Shown here: positions 48,012-55,900 of the stretch, piece by piece
Layout: the number at the start of each line of letters is the position of its first letter
How positions within the stretch are numbered: the first letter of the stretch is position 1
IMG/VR virus record: IMGVR_UViG_3300008261_000001
Span: 124,001-188,000 of that record
Length of the DNA: 64,000 nucleotides
Reading direction: 5' to 3' (one strand)
Source of the DNA: a virus
The notes under the pieces: generated by a model
Seen by the model: only the letters and a program-made list of their open reading frames with translations
What the model was told of the DNA's origin: nothing
The model's database searches: none
Translations under genes and position numbers: made by a program

Positions 48012-48566
48012 ATGAGAACTGCAGGTGAAGTATTAAGAAGCCTAGAGTACAGAATAGCTCGTTTAGAGCGTCAGTCTGCTCGTGTTCGCCCACCAGCTCC
48101 ACAGCGTACTCCATCCACTAGGGGTCGTATGAAAGATCTGTCTGTACACTCAGACCTTCTAACTGCTTTGCAGTTGATCTATCATTACTCTGAAGCTGAC
48201 AGATTGGCTTTCACAAGTGAGTTGTCGAGTTATAAGGGTGTTTTTGAGGTTGGTGGGTGGCCAGGAACTCATTACGACTCAGCCACTAATAGTATTGTTT
48301 TCTACCTTACCCTAGAGGGCAATCCTAACACAATTCACCGTTTGGCTGATAAATATGGCATAAATATCATAGATGTTTCCATAAAGTTAGACGGACAGAA
48401 GAACGATAAGACCGTCTATGAGTTGGGTTTGAGCTTAGACTCGGCTAAATACAAGGGTGTTTGGAAGGAGTTTATGGGCAACGCTTCTATGCAGAACACC
48501 CTTCGTGAGCTTCCTGAAGCTGTAAGACGCTCGGAGCGTTTGTTCTTTGGTATCGACTTTAAGTAA
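48012..48566 (+). CDS. tagged virion-type protein (184 aa)
   Basis: Tag MRTAGEVLRSLEYRIARLE, then Arg/Pro-rich linker (RQSARVRPPAPQRTPSTRG). The body (50-184) is alpha/beta with LLTALQLIYHYSEADRLAFT and GWPGTHYDSATNSIVFYLTL. It lies 11 kb from the other tagged genes, within the tail cluster, yet keeps the same leader and tag. ATG 48012 chosen by alignment; another ATG lies two codons earlier. Confidence 0.7.
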   Translation: MRTAGEVLRSLEYRIARLERQSARVRPPAPQRTPSTRGRMKDLSVHSDLLTALQLIYHYSEADRLAFTSELSSYKGVFEVGGWPGTHYDSATNSIVFYLTLEGNPNTIHRLADKYGINIIDVSIKLDGQKNDKTVYELGLSLDSAKYKGVWKEFMGNASMQNTLRELPEAVRRSERLFFGIDFK

Positions 48567-48584
48567 TCTGTTTTCCATTATCCT

Positions 48585-48625
48585 TTTATGAGTCTCTATC
48601 CTTAAGCTAATAAGGGGAGCGACTC
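48585..48625 (+). promoter_or_regulatory. TTTATG box and leader hairpin
   Basis: TTTATG (48585-48590). GAGTC and TCCTTA pair with TAAGGGGA and GACTC around AGCTAA; the 3' arm contains AGGGGA and ends at ATG 48626. Confidence 0.6.
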
Positions 48626-50179
48626 ATGAGACACAAGAGATTTGCAGACTTCTATAGGGAGGTATCCCCTCCTGACTCGTTGTCTAGTTTATCCAATGGT
48701 TCAGCCGAAAAGGGTACTAACCCTGATGGCACAGCAAACCATAGTGCGTTGCCTAATGGGGATAGCTCTAGGAACATAGGTCGCCCAAGTCCTGACTCAC
48801 CCAACCTCAAGTATCGGAACTTGGATAGATCTGAGTCGTATGGGAGAACTCCAGCTAACAAGCTCGACACAGGGTATGTGCATGACAGCGGTAGTGGTTC
48901 AGCTAGGGTAATCCCTTATGACTCTGGGTTTTCCAATAACTCCTCATCTACTCGTGTTGGTAAGGCTAAGAATGTACCTGTAGATGAAAAGCTATGGGCG
49001 GAGATACAGGCTCTTGCTAAGGGTGAGTCGGATAAACCCGTCACAAGGGGAGATGAGACTGCTAACCCTGTTAATGACGGAAAGGGCTTCACGACTTTTC
49101 CGTCTGCATATGCAAATGGTTGGGCGTTGGCTCAGTATAAGCGTCTTGGGGGAAAATGGAAAAAAGAGGGTTCTGAGTACGAGATGCCTCGTAAGTGGGA
49201 CAAGGAGCATTGTGAGTCTAAGACTTGTGATGAGATGGGGTTTTCAGAAAAGGCATCGTGCAGACCCTACAAGGATTGCTACAGCAAGTCAGCAAGCCGA
49301 GTAGCGGAAAGGTACTCAGCCAAGAGGGACGACTCGAAGATGAAGAACACGGGTAAGGGTGGGTTGAGTACTTGGTTTGCGGGGCATGGTGGAGGAGATC
49401 CTGATGAGAGGGCTACATGGGGAGATTGGATAGCGGTCACCCCTGTGAAGCACACCGTCACGAAAGAGGATGGAGAGAAGAAGACCTATGAACCTGGAGA
49501 CATTGTTGGCCCATGTGCCGTATCTAGTGAGCCAGAGTGGGCGGATGTCACAAGTGGAGGAAAGAAGCCTCTCAAGTGTATGCCTAGAGAAAAAGCATGG
49601 GATATGCCCAAAGAAGACAGAGCGGAGCTTGCCAAAAAGAAGCGTAGGGAGGAGGCGAAGCATCGTGGGCAGAAACCTGTTAACACTCCGACTTTTAGTG
49701 AGGAAGCTAAAGAGGTCACTAAGAAGAAGGCTGTAGTTCAGTCTATGGCTCGTAGGGTGGCGTATTTGTACTTACAAGGTGCTTCTCAGCCAGCACAAGA
49801 TTTAGCTGGTGTTAAGACATGGGTAGAGAAGACACGGCAAGACCAAGTAGAGAGCGACACAAACCCCGAGAAGTCTAGAGAGGACTACGAGGACGGAAAG
49901 CCACAGCGAGATAGGGTGTTGCCTTTACCGAGTGGGCATCCTGAGGGCAGAGACGAACATAGGGTAGGACCACCTGTTTACAACACACCTTCAGATAGCT
50001 CAGGTGCTTCTACCTCTTATGGAAAACAGCCCAATCCAAACGCCATACCGAATCAGCCTGATGGGAAGCCCTTACATGAGCGTCCTCGTTCGAGTGGGTT
50101 GCCTGGAGATCAGTACGGTCATCCATACATAAACCAACAGAACAGCACAGGTATGAAGAGGCGGACAGATGACATCTGA
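48626..50179 (+). CDS. virion-block protein with DUF5872-like region (517 aa)
   Basis: Residues 1-110 are Ser/Asn/Pro-rich, probably disordered. About 150-185: FPSAYANGWALAQYKRLGGKWK, a motif seen in many phage structural-cluster proteins. About 245-350: GGLSTWFAGHGGGDPDERAT to PLKCMPREKAWDMPKEDRAE resembles DUF5872 (LxxWFxEKWVD ... PCG ... YPKCRP). MARRVAYLYLQGAS follows. The C-terminus is again Pro/Gly-rich. Function unknown; no catalytic motif. Confidence 0.6.
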   Translation: MRHKRFADFYREVSPPDSLSSLSNGSAEKGTNPDGTANHSALPNGDSSRNIGRPSPDSPNLKYRNLDRSESYGRTPANKLDTGYVHDSGSGSARVIPYDSGFSNNSSSTRVGKAKNVPVDEKLWAEIQALAKGESDKPVTRGDETANPVNDGKGFTTFPSAYANGWALAQYKRLGGKWKKEGSEYEMPRKWDKEHCESKTCDEMGFSEKASCRPYKDCYSKSASRVAERYSAKRDDSKMKNTGKGGLSTWFAGHGGGDPDERATWGDWIAVTPVKHTVTKEDGEKKTYEPGDIVGPCAVSSEPEWADVTSGGKKPLKCMPREKAWDMPKEDRAELAKKKRREEAKHRGQKPVNTPTFSEEAKEVTKKKAVVQSMARRVAYLYLQGASQPAQDLAGVKTWVEKTRQDQVESDTNPEKSREDYEDGKPQRDRVLPLPSGHPEGRDEHRVGPPVYNTPSDSSGASTSYGKQPNPNAIPNQPDGKPLHERPRSSGLPGDQYGHPYINQQNSTGMKRRTDDI

Positions 50180-51296
50180 CAGCCTTGTACTAATGGATAG
50201 TTCAGAGGGTTGGTGGGATATAGACTCTGAAGGTTTATTGGTGCGTGTTGGTTCTGATGTGGTGCATTTGGGTGAGATAAGAGTTCTTCCACCTCGTAGG
50301 AGACAGCGTACACAAAAGGGGCAGGTTAAGAGGGATTACTTGGTGCGTAGGCGTAAGAACCGCAAGAACAAGTACAAGGTAAAGCTGAGGCGTAAGCGTT
50401 ATTACAGGCGTAATAAGAGGCGTATCCTCAGATACCAAAAGCAGTACAGAGAGAACCCCCATTTGTTTAAGAGGCTTGAGGGTGGTGGGGTGTCTACAAG
50501 AAAACAAAAGAACGACCGAGACGACAGAAAGAAGAGAGCTATGTTGGACTTGCACCTAGATGCTATCCGAAGTGTAATGGATAAACGCTATAGGGTTGCA
50601 GAAGAGCTTGAGGGGGATTTTGAACTAGAGGGGGCTCTAGCTCGTGCTCCTCGTGGTCCAATGAAGCGTATGAAGCAAAAGACTCGTGCGTTAAGGCGTA
50701 GACCCGACAATCAAAGGCGTAGGTTATTACGGAAAGTCTATCGGAAACGACTGAGGTCGGATGCGAGATTTAGGAAATACCGTAAGGACTATGCTAAGAA
50801 GTACTACAAGAAGAACAAAAGTAAAATCAGACAACGCAGAAAGAGAGGAACAGAAATGATGAATAAACTATCCGTAATGCAGGCATTGTTGGCAATCCTA
50901 AGAGCGGCACATTGGTCGCATTGGACTTCTCATTGGCAAGTAAAGGGTACAGCCTCTTATGGCGACCATTTATTGATGGAGAAGCTCTATGCGGGCTTGG
51001 TGGACGAGATAGACACCCTTGCAGAAAAGATCATAGGCGAGTTCGGTTCTGACGCACTTGACGCAGTAGACCAAGCACAGCTTATGACTTCGAACTTAAT
51101 CACGCAGAGTCAAGGTGAGAAATCGCCCTTGAAGCGAGCGTTGCATATCGAAGAGAACCTTCAGAAGACGCTGAAGGTGTTTTACGATATGTTAAAACAG
51201 CACGGGATGTTATCGTTGGGTTTGGACGATTATGTAATGAGCCTTGCGAACGCCCATGAGACGAACCTTTATCTACTGAGGCAGAGGCACAGATAA
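50169..51296 (+). CDS. polybasic nucleic-acid-binding region fused to a ferritin/Dps-like domain (375 aa)
   Basis: Residues 40-230 contain two extremely Arg/Lys-rich blocks (YLVRRRKNRKNKYKVKLRRK; KIRQRRKRG), as in DNA-condensing proteins. Residues 230-375 form a four-helix domain with LRAAHWSHWTSHWQVKG, DHLLMEKLYAGLVDEIDTLA and HIEENLQKTLK, resembling Dps/ferritin-like proteins. An internal AGAGGAACAGAA before ATG ATG at 50856-50861 could yield the ferritin-like domain alone. Overlaps the previous gene by 11 nt. Possible role: packaging DNA or protecting it inside the virion. Confidence 0.65.
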   Translation: MTSDSLVLMDSSEGWWDIDSEGLLVRVGSDVVHLGEIRVLPPRRRQRTQKGQVKRDYLVRRRKNRKNKYKVKLRRKRYYRRNKRRILRYQKQYRENPHLFKRLEGGGVSTRKQKNDRDDRKKRAMLDLHLDAIRSVMDKRYRVAEELEGDFELEGALARAPRGPMKRMKQKTRALRRRPDNQRRRLLRKVYRKRLRSDARFRKYRKDYAKKYYKKNKSKIRQRRKRGTEMMNKLSVMQALLAILRAAHWSHWTSHWQVKGTASYGDHLLMEKLYAGLVDEIDTLAEKIIGEFGSDALDAVDQAQLMTSNLITQSQGEKSPLKRALHIEENLQKTLKVFYDMLKQHGMLSLGLDDYVMSLANAHETNLYLLRQRHR

Positions 51297-52415
51297 ATGT
51301 TCCACCATTTGACGCTTGCCGTGAGGGATAGGATAATCAAGGAGTTTAGGGAGTATTGGGCGGATCACCCTAGATATCCTGATTTGGCTCAGAACATACA
51401 AGGTAAGTATTCGTTTGATGAGCGTCCTCAGTTTGGCATGGTGGTCAAAACGGGTGGTGCAAGCAATGTGGTTTTATCCAATGATAACTACATGGGCATA
51501 ATAGAGGGCTATGTGTCATTGGCACAGGTTCCTCCGTACAAGGGTAAATCCATCGAGTGGGTTCGGGACGATATGATGAAGACTCCAGAAGAGGGGGTGT
51601 ACATCATATCCATTATTGAGCCGACTGTAGAGGTGGAAGACCCCTACATAAAGTATGCGGTTATCCAAAAGTACAGACGGGTTCATGAAACCTCTTTGAT
51701 TTTTAGCTCGCCTACGGAGATTTCCTTATTGGGTGAGCCGATAGAAAACTCGTTGAGGTTGATAGAGTATCCGTCAGGTAGGTTATTGAGTTCGTCCGAG
51801 TACACCTTAGATGGTTCTACGGTGACTTTAACGGAGGCGTTGCCCTCATCTAAGTTGAGGTTAGAGGCGAGGTACACCGAGCAAGACGCACAGACAGGTC
51901 CTTATGCGGTACAGCCAGCGTTGGCTTACAGAAATCTAATCAATGGTGTGGTGGTGGCTTTTGGTCGTGAGCTAGAGGCTGGGGATAAGATGGCAGTTTT
52001 GGTGGAGGGTACGAGGACACAAGTAAGCAAGGAATATGGTGGGCGGTGGGACATAAGCGTAGATGTAGATTTGGTAACGAGGGATGTCCACTCACAGGCG
52101 GACATAGCGGATAAGACGGTGGTGTGGCTGTGGTCTATTTTAAGACCGAAGTTATCCACTATGGGTCTGGAGTTATCGAATGTGTCGTTAGGGGGAGAGG
52201 GAGAGGAGGCGTATGACGACAATGGGGATGATTATTTCTACACAGCGTCTATATCTTTCACGATCCAAGCCGATTGGTTTATCCATTATCCGTTAGTTAT
52301 TCCGATCTTGTCGGTGTCTACAAACAATGTGGTGCCGATGGAGTTGATGCCTATGGGTCAACCGATAGTGGGTGTTGGAAACTCGGACAGCTTTAGACAG
52401 CGGATTATTGGATAG
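51297..52415 (+). CDS. virion structural protein, tail or baseplate (372 aa)
   Basis: The start codon abuts the previous stop (ATAAATG). Opens MFHHLTLAVRDRIIKEFREY, has a strand-rich middle (YPSGRLLSSSEYTLDGSTVT), VEVEDPYIKYAVIQKYRR and a C-terminal SISFTIQADWFIHYPLVIPI. Location between tail genes and the sheath suggests a baseplate or tail-terminator component. No precise family. Confidence 0.55.
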   Translation: MFHHLTLAVRDRIIKEFREYWADHPRYPDLAQNIQGKYSFDERPQFGMVVKTGGASNVVLSNDNYMGIIEGYVSLAQVPPYKGKSIEWVRDDMMKTPEEGVYIISIIEPTVEVEDPYIKYAVIQKYRRVHETSLIFSSPTEISLLGEPIENSLRLIEYPSGRLLSSSEYTLDGSTVTLTEALPSSKLRLEARYTEQDAQTGPYAVQPALAYRNLINGVVVAFGRELEAGDKMAVLVEGTRTQVSKEYGGRWDISVDVDLVTRDVHSQADIADKTVVWLWSILRPKLSTMGLELSNVSLGGEGEEAYDDNGDDYFYTASISFTIQADWFIHYPLVIPILSVSTNNVVPMELMPMGQPIVGVGNSDSFRQRIIG

Positions 52416-52452
52416 TGCATAATGGATAAAAGAGGTGGGGTGGTTCAATAAT

Positions 52453-52490
52453 CTATCTATGATAGATAGCTATATAAACGCATAGCTTTT
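52453..52490 (+). promoter_or_regulatory. leader hairpins before the zinc-ribbon gene
   Basis: CTATC-TATGATA-GATAG (52453-52469) followed by AGCTATATAAACGCATAGCT (AGCTAT/ATAGCT). It resembles the other leaders although the box reads TCTATG rather than TTTATG. Confidence 0.45.
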
Positions 52491-52503
52491 ACATGGAGTA
52501 TAG

Positions 52504-52935
52504 ATGCCCATCTTATCCTATCAGTGTCACGATTGTGGACTTTCCCAAAAGAAAAGGACTTCTAAGGAAGTTCAAGAGATCCGCTGTGAGTGTGGTGGTT
52601 CAGCCATGCTTGAGGTTGGGTCTCTAAGTATTGGGTTTAGCTCTGCTGTGAAGAACGATAGTGGTTTGGTGAAGGCACAAGATAGTGGCATCGAGTCTTT
52701 TGATTTGGATTACGACCGAGTCATAGGTGAAGACGCACAAGACAAGTGGAGTGTAATCTATTACCGCAAGCGGGCGAAAATAGACCTAGTGGATTCCACC
52801 GAGGGTGCGACTTCTAAAGATGTCATGAAAATGCCTGATGGGACATACGCTGTGAAGCCAAATGAGAGCGAGGCGTTTAGGAAAGAACGCTTACGCAGAC
52901 TCAATCTAACTAACACCCCCAATAAACAGGAGTAA
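52504..52935 (+). CDS. zinc-ribbon protein, FmdB-like N-terminus (143 aa)
   Basis: MPILSYQCHDCGLSQKK and IRCECGGSAML give a C-x2-C ... C-x-C zinc ribbon over residues 5-35, like the FmdB regulatory-type fold. The remainder (AQDSGIESFDLDYDRVIGED, WSVIYYRKRAKIDLV) is unrecognised, with a basic helical end. Stop is 4 nt before the sheath gene, so the two are co-expressed. Confidence 0.65.
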   Translation: MPILSYQCHDCGLSQKKRTSKEVQEIRCECGGSAMLEVGSLSIGFSSAVKNDSGLVKAQDSGIESFDLDYDRVIGEDAQDKWSVIYYRKRAKIDLVDSTEGATSKDVMKMPDGTYAVKPNESEAFRKERLRRLNLTNTPNKQE

Positions 52936-52939
52936 GAAT

Positions 52940-55900
52940 ATGGCTATCAGAGGTGGTTATGCTCCCCCAGGAGTTTACACGGAGTCTGTGTTTGACCTTC
53001 AAACACAACCCAATGTTGTAGTCACAGGTAAAGTACCTTTATTGATTGGCTCAGGTCGTGAGACAATCATCTCTAAAGGCAATACCCTTGTAAGAGGAAG
53101 CTCTGCTTCTGTAGACCAACGCATTGTGGAAGAAGATGCTACGGGTAGAGCACTTGTTTCTACAAACCCAGATGGTTCTTTTGAGCTTGGTGACTTTGAT
53201 GGGGAAATAACCTCCATTGTTGTCCGCAATCTCCCCATCGTAACTGGTGATGGCTCTGCTACCGTAGCGACCAATCCTACCTCGGTATCCGTTTTGATAA
53301 ACGGAACCAACACTGTTGTCCTCTCAGTGAATGGCACCACAGGTGTTGTCACCATCGCAGAAGCACCTTCTGCTGACGACGATGTGAGGGTATCTTACTT
53401 CTTCGACCGTAAAGACACGCTTGTGACTGACGAGGACATGAGTTCTCAAATCACTAGCACACAGACTGAGTTGTTGGGTTCAGCAGGCTCTTTTGCTTTT
53501 ACAGCAACCTCTAACACCTTTGTCGTCACCTGTGACCAAACCGTATATCAAGTGACTCTGCCCCTCTCCGATGGGACAGATCGTTTGGACAGCTTGGATC
53601 GCGTAGTCGGTGTCATTAATGCGGCTGAGATGGGTTCCCTCTCAGCTTCTACATATACGGATAACAATGGCTCTGTAAACCTCAAGCTCGTTGCCGATGG
53701 GTTTATCCGAATCGGCACAGGCACAGCTAATGGGGGTATGGGGCTTTACGAGAACCAAACAGGTTCAAGCCGTTCTGTTGTGTTTTACACCCAACACGCC
53801 CCCATTGTAGATGGGACTAATAGTGGTGTAACCACGACCGATGTCACCGATGTTATCGTGAAGATAGATGGTAGCCTTGTGACCCCTGCCTCTGTAGACG
53901 GGCAAACAGGTGCCATCACTCTATCCAATCCCCCAAGTGTGGGCTCCACCCTCTTGGTGTCTTACTACTTTAACTCGTTCAGAGATCAGTTCGACTTCAT
54001 CCCTGGACGCGACATTGTCTCCGTGGACAGAGTCTCTCTCGTGGCAAGCGGTGGTGGTGCTTCCGCTCAGTTCATCGAGGGTGTGGATTGGATACTTCAA
54101 GACGATAAGATTGTGTGGGGTACTGCATCGTTAGTTTCCAATGGCTCGGTGCAGAATGGAACAACACCTTTTGGAGAGATACAGGTATCCGCAAGCCTCA
54201 AAGACGAGAGAGCTTTCTTGGTGGAGTGTTCACCCGTGGTGAACACCTCTGTGGTTCCTCCTCGTGTCTTGGCTAACACCTTTCAGCTTCCTTATCAACC
54301 CACAGATGGAACAGGTACTGGACTCCCCACAAGTCGTACTGATCTTATTTCTGTTTACACTGGTACATCCCTATCCGATGCAATAGAGAGAGATCCAGTG
54401 AGTGTGGTGAGGCTTAACCCAACGAACTCACAAGTGACTTTGGGTTCCGCAGTACCTTCGAATCACAAGGTGTTCGCCACTTTCTACTATAACAACATCC
54501 AAGACCAAATCGCCTCTGTCGGTGGTGGTTATGTGCTGAAGGTAGAAACCGCAGGTACATCTGGAATCGGCACATACTCTATTACCAAAGAGGGTGTATC
54601 CCTTTATGGTGTGAGTTTTGAGGGCAAGGGTACAGACTTAGATGCTGTCACCCTTAACTTCCCCTCGGGTTCCGAAGCTGTTAGTGATGCCCGTATAGAG
54701 GGTGGCACACCTGTGTCCGAAAATGTGACGGTTGAGTTAATGGACTTCGACTCAACATCGGCTGTGTTCAGTTTCACAGGTACATCCCCTTACTTCCCTG
54801 TAAGTACCAAATCAGACACCCTTGAGCTAGAGGTGGATTCGACCTCGATCTCCGTGAGCTTGGGGGACACAACGGATACTAACCTCCGTCACCCTTTGAC
54901 TCAGTATGTGGGTGGTTTACTCCCCTACACTGAGTCGTCCAATAAGACCGACTTGGGCGAGGGCTTGGTTTCTAGCCTTAACCTTGTTGTGGATGGTGTT
55001 TCCATTACGCCCTCCATGAGCGGAGACAATTTGGACATTACAGATTGGGTAAGCTCCATCAACTTGGCGGCGGCATCCGCACCTCCTGTTTATGTGGGTA
55101 TGTCTCGTTTATCCACACTAGATATCGCTGCTGATTCGTACCAGCTATTCACTATGCACTACACAGGTAATGTGAATGGTCCTTCTGGAAATATCTCTGT
55201 CGGTATAACACCTGGTGCTTACGCTAATGCCTCAGCCCTCGCCTCCGCTATAGACACCGCAGTTTCCAATGCGGTCACCATCTTGGTTTTGGGACAGCCA
55301 GACTTCTCTGGCTTAACCTTTAGCGTAACCGCAGATGCGAGTGGACGCTTGGTGTTTACTCTAGAGAGCTTGCCTAATGGACTTGGCACAACAGATACCT
55401 ATGGTTATGTTGAGTTTATTGCTGCCGACGATACTTCTTTCTGTTCTATTGGTGGATTGGACGCAGACACCGCCACAGGTGGCACACAGACTAAGTGGGG
55501 CTTCTTACCTGTAGCCGCTTCTTCTGTAAAGACCACAGACTCACTTGAGTCTCAAGCTCGACTTATCCTAAAGAGCAGAACTCTTTGTGGTAACACTTAC
55601 TACCCCCAAACGGATGTGGGCTTGTCCCTTACAGGGGGTACTGACACAGCTAAAGCAGGATTACCTTCGACACTATCCAATTTAAATGCGAAGTGTGTGG
55701 TTTCTCTGCCTAGCTTGTTATTAAGCGTGGGTTGGACTGTGCAAGATGGTTCTCTCCCAGCTACTTTGTTCTATGATGGCACTGATGTGAACAACGCTGT
55801 TAACGATCAGCTTGTGTTATCCATTAATGGAGTGAGCGTCGTCACGAACTTCACTTCATCTGCCTCTGGTAGCTTGTTGAATCTCCAAGCCATTAAGTCG

